A stretch of 64,000 nucleotides of DNA from Myxococcus sp. RHSTA-1-4 (GTDB lineage Bacteria; Myxococcota; Myxococcia; Myxococcales; Myxococcaceae): contig NZ_JAIQDG010000002.1 in NCBI RefSeq assembly GCF_020037125.1, positions 186,001 to 250,000 on the forward strand. Reading direction: 5' to 3'. The translations under genes and the position numbers were made by a program. The number at the start of each line of letters is the position of its first letter. Within the stretch, counting starts at the first letter, position 1. Below the pieces are notes generated by a model that was not told the DNA's origin, made no database searches, and was given only the letters and a program-made list of their open reading frames with translations. Positions 18,585-26,781 of the stretch are shown one piece after another.

Positions 18585-20544
18585 CGGCGCCGGCCAGGGC
18601 CTGGAGGTCCTCCAGGTCCTGGTCCATCTGCGGCACGTCCAGCAGCAGCGCGTCCGGGTCGTACTGGAAGTCCGCCTGCTTCATCTTCAGCAGCGCCTGC
18701 AAGGCGGGCTCTCCGGAGTGGCCACCGAAGGAGGCGAAGACGACGCGGCCGCGCTCCAGGTGGAGGTAGCCCTCCAGCGTGTGCTGGCGCAGGTGCAGCC
18801 GTCCGTTCTTGTGGCCTCCGGCCAGCGTGCGCAGCAGCTCGCGCAGGGGCAGCTCGTCGAAGCTGCCGCGCACCACGCGCCCCGGGCCGTTGTGGTGCAC
18901 CCGGTCTTCCAGGAGCGTGCGCACCTCCTTGGCCACCGCCGCCCTGTCCCCGGGAGGCAGCACCGTGGTGGCGCCGCCCATCATCAACCGCTCGCGGGTG
19001 GGGGCGTCCGGCTCGCCCACCACGGCGATGGGCAACCCCGCCGTCTCCGGCGCCGAGCGTGCCTGCCGCAACAGCTCCATCACCTCCTGCTGGCCCAGGC
19101 GCAGGCTCACCACCAGCACGTCGCAGTCCTGCCGGGCCAGCCCGTCCTGGGCGCCCTCCATCGTGGACAGCGCGTGCGCCACCAGTCCCTGTTTCAGCAC
19201 CGACTCCAGCAGCTCGCCGCGCGCGGCCTCGTCCGGCTCCGCGATGAGCACCTGCCGGCCCTCGCTCTCCAGCCGGTGGCGGAGCAGCTCGCCGCTCTGG
19301 AGCTGGATGACGATGTCCGCCACCACCGGGTCATAGAGCACGCCCGCGTTCGTCCGCAGGTGCTCCAGCGCCTGGTTCTTGGTGAAGGCCTTGCCGTGGG
19401 CGTTGCCCGGGTTCTTCGTCAGCTCCAGGAAGCTGTCCACCGCCGCGAGGATGCGAGCGCCCAGGGTGATGTCCTCGCCCTTGGCGCCCTGGGGCGTGCC
19501 GGAGCCGTCCCACGCCTCGTACATCTGCGCGAGGATGGTGTTCACCTGCGCGGGCAGGTGCACCGTCTCGAACATCCGCGTGGGGGCGCGGCAGGCCACC
19601 TTGGCCTGCGCCTTCCACTCGGGGTTGACGGCGTTGCTGGCCAGGGAGAAGTGGCGCTCGGCCGGCTTGCCCAGGTCATGGAGATACGCGGCGATGGACA
19701 GCGCCGTCAGCTCCTTGTGGGGCATGCCCATGCGCTGGCCGATGATGCCCGCCTGCCGCGCGAGCTGCGCCGAGTGGCCGCGGTGGCGCTGCCGGTCCTG
19801 CTCCAGCAGGCCCACGAGGATGCCCAGCGTCTCCACGTAGTCGCTGTCGCTGACCATGCCGCGCGGGCCGCCCGGCTCGCGCCGCTGCGTGGAGGGACGG
19901 ACCGCCGGGGTGCCGGTGCTGCTGGTCCGCGGCGCCCGCATGCGCGCGTCCGTCTCCATGCGGTACTGGCTCAGCCCGGTGAGGCTGCTGCGGGCACTGG
20001 TGGTGGTGCGGCCGTGCTCCGGGGCCCCCGTGCGCGAGGGGAAGTCCGGGGAGCGGGCCTGCGCGCCGCCCGACTCCAGCAGCGCGGTGAAGGCGGTGGG
20101 GTCGCCGTAGTAGTGCTTGCGGATGGCCGCGGCGATGGCGCTGCGCAGGCCCACGTACGCGTAGACCTCCGACATGCCGGTGACGAGGGCAATCTCGTCC
20201 ATCAGCGCCTTGTTCTGCGGCTCGGCGGCCACCACCGACAGCAGCTTGCGCTCGGGGTCCACCGCCAGCGGCAGCACGTTCTGCGCCTCGGCCAGGCGCA
20301 CCGGAAGCCGGTCCAGCACCTCGGTGGCGATTCTCGCCTTGGCCAGCTTGTCCGCGCTGACGAAGCGCGTCTGGAACTCCGAGGCCAGGAAGCGCAGCAG
20401 GCCCGCTTCCTGGAGCAGCCCCAGCTCCACCAGACAGTCCCCCAGCTTGTGGCCGGTGATTTTCTGGTGCTCCAGGGCCTGCTCCACGGCCGCGGCATTC
20501 ACCAGCCCGGCCTCGATGAGGCGCTCTCCCAACTTCTTCGCCAT
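18571..20544 (-). CDS. Multidomain signalling protein: MshEN-degenerate HD-GYP-receiver-like-PATAN (DUF4388)
   Basis: 657 aa. Residues 1-140 form a GspE/MshE N-terminal domain (LGERLIEAGL ... KLGDCLVELGLL), which in relatives binds c-di-GMP. After a Ser/Thr/Pro-rich linker (about 155-220), residues 230-400 resemble an HD-GYP domain: the LHDLGK motif is present, but the GYP loop reads DGSGTPQG and the preceding HHE is absent. Residues about 425-545 are a receiver-like fold in which the usual phospho-acceptor Asp is Ser (VLVVSLRLG). The C-terminus (about 555-650) is a PATAN/DUF4388 domain common in myxobacteria. It probably senses rather than hydrolyses a nucleotide and passes the signal by protein contact. 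Convergent overlap with tatD of 14 bases. Confidence 0.82.
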   Translation of the reverse strand: MAKKLGERLIEAGLVNAAAVEQALEHQKITGHKLGDCLVELGLLQEAGLLRFLASEFQTRFVSADKLAKARIATEVLDRLPVRLAEAQNVLPLAVDPERKLLSVVAAEPQNKALMDEIALVTGMSEVYAYVGLRSAIAAAIRKHYYGDPTAFTALLESGGAQARSPDFPSRTGAPEHGRTTTSARSSLTGLSQYRMETDARMRAPRTSSTGTPAVRPSTQRREPGGPRGMVSDSDYVETLGILVGLLEQDRQRHRGHSAQLARQAGIIGQRMGMPHKELTALSIAAYLHDLGKPAERHFSLASNAVNPEWKAQAKVACRAPTRMFETVHLPAQVNTILAQMYEAWDGSGTPQGAKGEDITLGARILAAVDSFLELTKNPGNAHGKAFTKNQALEHLRTNAGVLYDPVVADIVIQLQSGELLRHRLESEGRQVLIAEPDEAARGELLESVLKQGLVAHALSTMEGAQDGLARQDCDVLVVSLRLGQQEVMELLRQARSAPETAGLPIAVVGEPDAPTRERLMMGGATTVLPPGDRAAVAKEVRTLLEDRVHHNGPGRVVRGSFDELPLRELLRTLAGGHKNGRLHLRQHTLEGYLHLERGRVVFASFGGHSGEPALQALLKMKQADFQYDPDALLLDVPQMDQDLEDLQALAGAVNAG

Positions 20545-20550
20545 GGTGCC

Positions 20551-22056
20551 TCAGCTCTCCGAGGAGCCCCCGTCCTTGTTGCCCGGCTCGGGCGGGGGGA
20601 GCGACGTCAGCGCGCTGAAGGGCTTGAAGGTCAGCTCGCGGGGCAGGGAGCTGGCGTCGCGCGGGGGACGCTCCTCGCGGGGAGGCCGCGGCGGGCGCTC
20701 CTCACGGGGCGGACGCTCCTCGCGCGCGCGCTCCTCGCGGGGCGGACGCTCGCGGCGGGGCGGACGCTGCTGCTGCTCCTCGCGGGCCGGCTGGGCGCCG
20801 GCCTCGGCCTGGGCGCCGCCCTGCTGGGGCTTCTCGAGGCGGGCCTTGCGCTTCTCCTCGCGCGACTTGCGGCGGCCACCGCCCTCCACCGGGGCGCGGC
20901 CCCGCGCGGTGGGCACGGGGCCCTTCCAGAGCTGCCGGTCGTAGTGGCGCAGCACGTCCGTCCACTTGTCGTTGGGGTCCTTCTGCATGGCCTCCAGCCA
21001 CGAGGCGATGCGCGAGTCCAGCGAGTCCAGCGCGTGGACGATGAACGCCTCCAGCGTCACCGGCACCTTGGGGCTGCCGTACTCGAGCTGGCCGTGGTGG
21101 GCGATGACCACGTGCGTGAGGTGCTGCTCCAGGAGCGGCGGGAAGCCGGGGATGGCCAGCGTCTTCTCGCGAATCTTCTGCGCGGTCATCACCAGGTGGC
21201 CGACGAGCTTCCCCTCGTCGGTGTACTCGAAGCCCTTGTCGGGGGAGATTTCCGCCACCTTCATCACGTCGTGCAGCAGCGCGCCGGCCAGCAGCAGGTC
21301 GCGGTCCGCCATGGGGTAGTGGTCCGCCACCCGGAGCGTCAGCCGCATCACCGACAGCAGGTGCTCGGCCAGCCCGCCGCGCCACGCGTGGTGCATGCCC
21401 TTGGCCGCCGGCGCCACCGGCAGGCCCGCGGCGACCTGCGGGTCGTCCAGGAAGGCCAGCAGGAGCTGCTTCACGTGCGGGTCGCTCACCCGCTCCATGA
21501 CGATCTCCCGGATGAGGCCCACCGCGCGCGCGCCGGCCGCGCCGTCGTGCCGTCCCTCGGCGCGGGGCTCCTTGTCGGCCTTCTCGGCCCGGGCCTCGCC
21601 CTTGTCACCCTTGTCGGCCTTCTCCGCGCGGGCCTCGGGCGCCTTCGCCTCGGGGGCGGGCTTCGCCTCGGGCGGCGGGGCCGGGGGCGGCTCGAACTCC
21701 TTGGGGTCCAGCGGCTCCGGGTCCAGGCGCTCCACGGCCTCCACGACGACCTGGGTGCGGCCGTGGAAGTTGATGACGTTGCCCTGCACCAGCACGAAGT
21801 CACCGGACTGGAAGGCGGGCTCGAGCGCGTCCACCTTGTCGAAGATGCGCGCGTCCACCTCGCCGCTCTTGTCGACGAGGGTGAGGGCGAGGAACACCTT
21901 GCCACTGCGCGCCGTCACCTTCTCCTTCTTGGTGACGCGGAAGACGGTGTTGACGCGGTCCTTCTCGCGCAGGTCCGCCGCGTACACCTTGCGGACGGTC
22001 TCCACGGAACCTTCCGGGGTGGGGGTCGCGGTCTCGGGGGCGTTTTCGTTGGTCAT
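20551..22056 (-). CDS. YhaM-like 3'-5' exoribonuclease (OB-fold plus HD domain)
   Basis: 501 aa, start ATG at 22056; a longer frame to 22713 is a shadow. Residues about 20-115 form an OB-fold nucleic-acid-binding domain (VFLALTLVDKSGEVDARIFDKVD). A Lys/Glu/Ala-rich linker with repeated EARAEKADK units follows. The HD phosphohydrolase domain lies at about 185-345 with GMHHAWRGGLAEH and LLHDVMKVAE metal-binding motifs and IAHHGQLEYG. The last 100 residues are a low-complexity Arg/Glu/Pro tail with many RPPREER units, likely disordered and RNA-binding. Family members degrade RNA or single-stranded DNA from the 3' end. It starts 47 bases from the rRNA methyltransferase stop on the same strand. 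Confidence 0.87.
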   Translation of the reverse strand: MTNENAPETATPTPEGSVETVRKVYAADLREKDRVNTVFRVTKKEKVTARSGKVFLALTLVDKSGEVDARIFDKVDALEPAFQSGDFVLVQGNVINFHGRTQVVVEAVERLDPEPLDPKEFEPPPAPPPEAKPAPEAKAPEARAEKADKGDKGEARAEKADKEPRAEGRHDGAAGARAVGLIREIVMERVSDPHVKQLLLAFLDDPQVAAGLPVAPAAKGMHHAWRGGLAEHLLSVMRLTLRVADHYPMADRDLLLAGALLHDVMKVAEISPDKGFEYTDEGKLVGHLVMTAQKIREKTLAIPGFPPLLEQHLTHVVIAHHGQLEYGSPKVPVTLEAFIVHALDSLDSRIASWLEAMQKDPNDKWTDVLRHYDRQLWKGPVPTARGRAPVEGGGRRKSREEKRKARLEKPQQGGAQAEAGAQPAREEQQQRPPRRERPPREERAREERPPREERPPRPPREERPPRDASSLPRELTFKPFSALTSLPPPEPGNKDGGSSES

Positions 22057-22103
22057 TGCGGCGGCGGACACTAGCACCAGGAAGGCGCTTCGGGGGGAAG
22101 GCG

Positions 22104-23243
22104 TCAGCTCACTTCCAGCGCCACGGCGTCGAGGTACTCGGACCCCGGGGAGCCGACCAGCGTGGGGTGGTCCGGGGGCAGGCCCAGGCGGGCCAGCCGG
22201 GTGGCGATGCGGGCCTCCCCCTCGCAGGCGGTGGCCACCAGCTCGTCGAAGCCCCCCAGGGGGAGGGGCGGGTGGTAGCCGGCCACCAGCAGCCGCCCCC
22301 CGTGCCGGGTGCGCCGCAGGGCGTGCCGGAATTGCTCCACGAAGTCCTCCTCGGAGCCCACCCCCGGGGTGTCCAGCAGCACCAGGTCGAAGGTGTCCCG
22401 GATGGCGCGGAGCACCTGGAGCGGCTGCCCCGTCTCCACGGTGGCCCGGCCCAGCAGCCCGTTGGCCTCGGCGTTCTCCCGGGCCAGGTCCGCCGCGTCC
22501 CCGTTCTTGTCGAAGGCCAGAATCCGGCGCGCTCCGTGAAGCCCCGCGTGGACGAAGAGTCCGCCCACGTTGCAGCAGACGTCCAGCACCCGGGCGCCCT
22601 GGGCCAGGCGGCCCACGAAGCGGCGCAGCTCGCGCTGGTCGTAGTGGTAGCCGGTGCCCAGGCCGTAGGTGAGGTCCACGGTGAAGCGCGCGCCCAGCTC
22701 CAGCAGCCGGCACCAGCGGGGCGGGGTGCCGTAGAGGACGTGGGGCCGCTGGGGAGCCAGGCCCAGGGCCTTGCGCCTCAGGGTGTCGTTGCGCAGCAGC
22801 ACGGAGCCGGCGCCCGTCACCTCCACCAGCGCGCGGGTGATTTCCCCCTGCCGGGCGTCCATGGCGCGGGTGAGCGTCTGGACCACGAAGTGGGTGTCGT
22901 ACCGGTCCACGATGAGGCCGGGCAGCCCGTCCCCGTCATCGTTGACGATGCGGCAGAAGCGCGGGTCGTCCACCAGCTTCCCGCGCCGCTCGAAGGCGTG
23001 GCGGAGGTGGCGGGGGATGAGGCCCTCCACGGACTCGTCCGGCTGGCCCAGCCGCCGCACCGCGTACGAGGCCTCCAGGTCCACGTCGCCCAGGCCCAGC
23101 ACCGAGCCGTCCTCGTCCCGGAGCTGCACCGGCTCCCCGGGCAGAGGTGTTCCTTCCATGGAGACGATGTCCTCCCGGCGCAGCCAGGGGGCACCATGGC
23201 GCAGCCTGCGGGCGGCATCCCGGGACAAATAGGTGCTGAACAA
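22104..23243 (-). CDS. Class I SAM-dependent rRNA methyltransferase (RlmI/RlmL-K type)
   Basis: 379 aa with a TTG start at 23243 supported by GGGAGG 7 bases upstream. The N-terminal PUA-like RNA-binding domain (about 1-75) is followed by an adaptor region with IVNDDGDGLPGLIVDRYD, the signature of the RlmI family. The catalytic Rossmann domain (about 195-379) has motif I in VLDVCCNVGGLFVHAG and an acidic strand-2 end in ILAFDKNGDAA. The motif IV position reads LLDTPGVG instead of the usual DPP. It probably makes m5C in 23S rRNA, by analogy with RlmI. The unusual DTP makes the exact target base uncertain. Confidence 0.87.
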   Translation of the reverse strand: MFSTYLSRDAARRLRHGAPWLRREDIVSMEGTPLPGEPVQLRDEDGSVLGLGDVDLEASYAVRRLGQPDESVEGLIPRHLRHAFERRGKLVDDPRFCRIVNDDGDGLPGLIVDRYDTHFVVQTLTRAMDARQGEITRALVEVTGAGSVLLRNDTLRRKALGLAPQRPHVLYGTPPRWCRLLELGARFTVDLTYGLGTGYHYDQRELRRFVGRLAQGARVLDVCCNVGGLFVHAGLHGARRILAFDKNGDAADLARENAEANGLLGRATVETGQPLQVLRAIRDTFDLVLLDTPGVGSEEDFVEQFRHALRRTRHGGRLLVAGYHPPLPLGGFDELVATACEGEARIATRLARLGLPPDHPTLVGSPGSEYLDAVALEVS

Positions 23244-23384
23244 GGTGGCCTCCCTCTCGCGTGGACCGTGGACACGGTGCCCACGGGCGTCCTCCCAGGG
23301 GAGAACATGCGCCCCCGGCGGCCAGCATGCGGCGGGCGCCGGGACGCCCCGAAGGAGGGCAGGGGAGGGAGCGGACGGGGAGGC

Positions 23385-23753
23385 TCAGCCCCCGGGAGGC
23401 GGGCGCTTGAAGGCCTTGAGCGTCACCCGGGTCAGCATGAAGCTGGCCGCCAGGGCGAGGACGATGCCCAGCAGGCGCAGGTTCCACGCCTCGCGGAACA
23501 GCAGCGACAGGGCCAGCGCGCCCAGCAGTACGACTCCCACCACCGCGAGCACCTGGCCCCGGCGGGCCGCGCCGGAGGAGGCGCGCCGCGCGCGCGCCAG
23601 GGTGGGCAGGCTGCCTGCCTTCCGCCACAGGGAGGAGCTCTCCTCCCGGACCTCGTCGTCCGCGTCCACGAGGCCCTGGAGGTAGGCCCGCTCCACGTCC
23701 AACAGGCTGGGGTAGACCAGCTCACCGTCCGGCGTGCGAACCACGTACTTCAT
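23385..23753 (-). CDS. Small two-TM membrane protein of unknown function
   Basis: 122 aa. The N-terminal 50 residues (KYVVRTPDGELVYPSLLDVERAYLQGLVDADDEV) resemble a GYF_2-like or substrate-reading domain that in myxobacteria often precedes membrane segments. Two hydrophobic helices lie at about residues 68-85 and 92-110, and the C-terminus is basic. The start at 23753 is the ATG after an AGGAGG site. It is between two same-strand genes (26 bases after the FAD oxidoreductase stop at 23780), so probably cotranscribed with it. No function can be assigned. Confidence 0.7.
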   Translation of the reverse strand: MKYVVRTPDGELVYPSLLDVERAYLQGLVDADDEVREESSSLWRKAGSLPTLARARRASSGAARRGQVLAVVGVVLLGALALSLLFREAWNLRLLGIVLALAASFMLTRVTLKAFKRPPPGG

Positions 23754-23779
23754 GGGGGCCTCCTCCCGGGCGTCCTTCC

Positions 23780-25375
23780 TCAGGACAGCTCGGTGGCAAT
23801 CTGCTCAGCGACGCGCAGTCCATCAATGGCGGACGATACGATGCCGCCCGCGTACCCACACCCCTCACCCGCCGGATAGAGCCCCTTGAGGGACACCGAC
23901 TGCAGGTCCTCGCCGCGGGTGATGCGCACCGGCGACGAGGTGCGGCTCTCGATGCCGATGAGCTTACCCTCCTCGCTGATGAAGCCCCGCATCTTCCGGT
24001 CGAAGGTGCGCAGGGCCTGCTTGAGGGACTGGGTGAGCCGCTCCGGGAAGAGTCGGTTGAGGTCCGCGTGCGCCAGGCCCGGCCGGTAGCTGGTGCCCCC
24101 CGGGTCCTTCTTCACGCGCCCCGCCAGGTAGTCCGGAATCGTCTGGGCCGGGGCGAAGAAGCGCCCGCCGCCGAGCTCGTACGCCTTCGCCTCCCAGTGA
24201 CGCTGGAACTCCAGGCCCGCCAGCGGCCCGCGGAAGCCCTCGCGCTCGAAGTCCGCCACGGACACGGAGACGACGATGCCGGCGTTGGCGTAGCGCGCAT
24301 TGCGGCGCGAGTTGCTCATGCCATTGGTGCACTGCAAGCCCTCCTGGGTGGGCGTGGGCACCACGATTCCGCCGGGGCACATGCAGAACGAGTAGACGCC
24401 GCGCACCTCGCCGTCCACGTCCAGGTTCTCCGCCAGCTTGTAGTCGGCCGGGGGCAGCTTGGGATTCTTGGCGGCGTTGCCGTACTGGATGCTGTTGATG
24501 AGCGCCTGGGGGTGCTCGGCGCGGAAGCCGAGCGCGAAGGGCTTGGCCTCCACGCTCACCCGCCCGTCGGCGGCGAAGCGCTCGTACAGCTCGCGGGCGG
24601 AGTTGCCCGGGGCGAGGATGACGCGGTCGCTCTCCAGCGTGCGCCCGTCCGACAGCTTCACGCCCGCCACGTGCCCGTCGCGGTAGAGGAGGTCGTCCAC
24701 CCGGTGCTCGAAGTGCACCTGGCACCCGCCGGCGATGAGCTCGTCGCGCAGCCTCGCCACCGCGCCCGGCAGCAGGTCCGAGCCGATGTGCGGCTTGCCC
24801 TCGATGAGGATGTGGTCCGGCGCGCCGTACTTCGCGAAGGCTTCAATCACCTTGCGCACCATGGGGTGGTTGATGCGCGTGGACAGCTTGCCGTCCGTGT
24901 AGGCACCGGCGCCGCCCTCGCCGAAGTTCATGTTGCTCTCCGGGTCCAGCGTGCCGTCGCGCATCAGCTTCGCCACGTCCTTGCGGCGCGTCACCACCTC
25001 GCGGCCGCGCTCCAGCAGGATGCTGCGCACGCCGCGCTCCAGCAGGCCCAGGGCGCAGAACAGCCCCGCCGGCCCGGTGCCGATGATGATGGGCCAGCGC
25101 TCCGGCGCCTTCACCGGCGCCGGCGGCTCCGGCGGAGGCGGCGCCTCGCCCACGTCCGGGGGCAGGCGGGCGGGCTTGCGGCCGGGGGCCAGCTCCACCT
25201 CCAGCGTGTAGATGTAGCGGGGGCTGCCCTTCTTCCGGGCGTCCAGGACGGAGCGGACCACCCGCACGGACGCGAGGTCGGAGCGGGTGACCCCGAGCTT
25301 CTCCGCGGCCCGCTGGCCGAGCAGCTCCTCCGGCTCGTCCAGCCACAGCCCGATGTTGTTCACCCGATACGCCAT
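23780..25375 (-). CDS. FAD-dependent oxidoreductase of the COG2509 type
   Basis: 531 aa, start ATG at 25375 with AGGAGCGG upstream. The N-terminal 95 residues form a small alpha/beta domain that precedes the FAD-binding site in this family. The dinucleotide motif is at about 118-124 (IIIGTGPAGLFCALG), then LLERGREVVTRRKDV and a GEGGAGAYTDGKLSTR loop. The C-terminal YPAGEGCGYAGGIVSSAIDG block closes the FAD site. This widespread bacterial family is annotated only as an NAD(P)/FAD-dependent dehydrogenase and its substrate is not known. No operon partner suggests one, except the small membrane protein downstream. Confidence 0.88.
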   Translation of the reverse strand: MAYRVNNIGLWLDEPEELLGQRAAEKLGVTRSDLASVRVVRSVLDARKKGSPRYIYTLEVELAPGRKPARLPPDVGEAPPPPEPPAPVKAPERWPIIIGTGPAGLFCALGLLERGVRSILLERGREVVTRRKDVAKLMRDGTLDPESNMNFGEGGAGAYTDGKLSTRINHPMVRKVIEAFAKYGAPDHILIEGKPHIGSDLLPGAVARLRDELIAGGCQVHFEHRVDDLLYRDGHVAGVKLSDGRTLESDRVILAPGNSARELYERFAADGRVSVEAKPFALGFRAEHPQALINSIQYGNAAKNPKLPPADYKLAENLDVDGEVRGVYSFCMCPGGIVVPTPTQEGLQCTNGMSNSRRNARYANAGIVVSVSVADFEREGFRGPLAGLEFQRHWEAKAYELGGGRFFAPAQTIPDYLAGRVKKDPGGTSYRPGLAHADLNRLFPERLTQSLKQALRTFDRKMRGFISEEGKLIGIESRTSSPVRITRGEDLQSVSLKGLYPAGEGCGYAGGIVSSAIDGLRVAEQIATELS

Positions 25376-25697
25376 TTCCGTCCGCTCCTGGTGGGGGCGC
25401 GTATCTGCTCCACCCCCATGAAAGATTGCAAGCACTTGAAACCACGAAGGCCGCGGCCCCCGTCACGGGTGCGAACCCGCTGATGCACCCCCCTCCGCCA
25501 TCCCCCCGTCCGCCCGACAGGTGCGTAACACCCTTCGCACCTCCGGGGAGGCCATGCCGTGCACCGGTACACTTCAACCCCTGGGAACTGCTGGGGAATC
25601 CGTCTGGAAGAGAACGTCTGGCACGGGGGTTGAACTGTTGAGCCTGCATGCTTATGCGGCGACCCCCTCATTGCGCCGCTACTCGGAGGCAACCACA
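25376..25697. other. Intergenic region, 322 bases
   Basis: Lies between the divergent FAD oxidoreductase and the 67-aa gene. It must contain both promoters. A long in-frame extension of the small gene (from 25521) runs through it but has a noncoding look. I see no hairpin with a T-run and no repeat. Confidence 0.5.
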
Positions 25698-25901
25698 GTG
25701 AGCACCGACCAAAAGGGCACCCGGATCCTGGCGCGCACTTTCTTCAATCAACTGCGCGCGAGCGGCTACACGCCGCACCAGGTCATCGGCATCGCCACGG
25801 AGCTGCTCGACCTGGTGACCTCGGACCTCAAGGAAGGCGACAAGGACGTTGCCGTCCAGGCGACACCGGAGCAGGGGGCCGAGTGGCGCCAGCGCGCCTG
25901 A
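25698..25901 (+). CDS. Small conserved-type protein, 67 aa, function unknown
   Basis: The GTG at 25698 is chosen because a CGGAGG site lies 9 bases upstream; upstream in-frame starts add 59 residues without coding character. The N-terminal 40 residues (ILARTFFNQLRASGYTPHQV, then IGIATELLDLVTSDLK) form two clear amphipathic helices with a small-domain look. The tail is polar. It has no signal peptide or membrane segment and does not match a family I know. It is followed by a good hairpin and U-rich end at 26001, so it appears to be an independent short transcription unit. Confidence 0.65.
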   Translation: MSTDQKGTRILARTFFNQLRASGYTPHQVIGIATELLDLVTSDLKEGDKDVAVQATPEQGAEWRQRA

Positions 25902-26000
25902 GTCCGTAGACTTCCGTTCGCATCCCCCGCGGGCGCGCGGGCTCCGGACTGGCTTCGGGGCTCCCGCCCGCGCGGAGGCGGCAAGGCAGTGACGTGAAAG

Positions 26001-26027
26001 GACCGGCGTCAGCCGGTCTTCTTGTTT
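26001..26027 (+). terminator. Intrinsic terminator after the 67-aa gene
   Basis: Perfect 7-bp stem GACCGGC/GCCGGTC with a GTCA loop followed by TTCTTGTTT. It lies at the convergent junction with the diacylglycerol kinase gene and overlaps that gene's last codons, so it serves the plus-strand transcript. Confidence 0.6.
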
Positions 26028-26704
26028 CTGCTGACTGACGAATCGGCAGCCACCTGTTCCGTGGGGCGGGACTCCCGCCGCCGCTGGTGCGCGGCCGCGC
26101 CGGCGATGACGACGAGCCCCGCCGTCAGCGCCGTGAAGACGAAGCTGGCCGTCTCGAAGGCCAGCAGCACCAGCAGCACGGCCGCGCCCAGGAAGGCGCC
26201 CACGTCCACCACGGCGGGGCGGCGCTGCGGCAGCACCAGCGCGACGACGCAGGCGGTGAGGGGCAGGCCCAGCGCCACCTGCCGCGTAATCGCCTCCGTG
26301 CTGGTGCGCACCGTGTCCCAGTTGTGCACGAGGATGGCGGCGAAGATGACCACCGTGCCCAGCGCCAGCACCAGCACGCCGGCGGCGGCCGCATCCTTGG
26401 TGAGGCGGGCCTTCTCGTCGAACTGCTGGACGGCCAGGTCCACCAGGTGCTCCAGCGCGCTGTTGAGGATCTCCGCGAAGAAGATGAGGAGGACGCAGAA
26501 GATGAGCGTCACCTTCTCCGCGAGCCCCAGCGGAATGCCGCTGCCCACCAGCCCCACCAGCACGGCGGAGATGAGGTGCACGCGCATGTTGCGCTGGTGG
26601 ACGACGGTGTGGATGAGCCCCGCCCACGCGTGGCCGAAGGAGGCGAACAGCCCCGAGCCGCGGCGGGGAGGGAAGGCGGAGGGTGGCCGGACAGGTGCGT
26701 TCAT
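26009..26704 (-). CDS. dgkA: Diacylglycerol kinase, prokaryotic DgkA type, with extra C-terminal membrane segments
   Basis: 231 aa from the ATG at 26704. Residues about 20-140 match DgkA: the conserved FAEILNSALEHLVDL helix and KDAAAAGVLVLAL block carry the active-site Glu, Asn and Lys. The enzyme phosphorylates diacylglycerol or undecaprenol in the inner membrane using ATP. The E. coli enzyme is about 120 aa; here some 85 additional residues add two more hydrophobic helices (about 155-210) and a basic tail. Such long forms resemble undecaprenol kinases fused to an extra membrane module. The substrate (lipid or undecaprenol) is not decided by the sequence. Confidence 0.87.
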   Translation of the reverse strand: MNAPVRPPSAFPPRRGSGLFASFGHAWAGLIHTVVHQRNMRVHLISAVLVGLVGSGIPLGLAEKVTLIFCVLLIFFAEILNSALEHLVDLAVQQFDEKARLTKDAAAAGVLVLALGTVVIFAAILVHNWDTVRTSTEAITRQVALGLPLTACVVALVLPQRRPAVVDVGAFLGAAVLLVLLAFETASFVFTALTAGLVVIAGAAAHQRRRESRPTEQVAADSSVSRNKKTG

Positions 26705-26781
26705 CGGTGCTTGAAGGGCGGGCACCCTAGCATCCACGGGTCCGGTTGCCCCCCGGGTGTGAAGGGGTATGGTCCGACCCC

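Noticed and set aside
18718..22074. A plus-strand frame of 1118 codons
   Set aside because: It crosses two minus-strand genes with real domains. Runs such as LLAGRTLLARALLAG are the antisense of the Glu/Arg tail of the YhaM-like protein.
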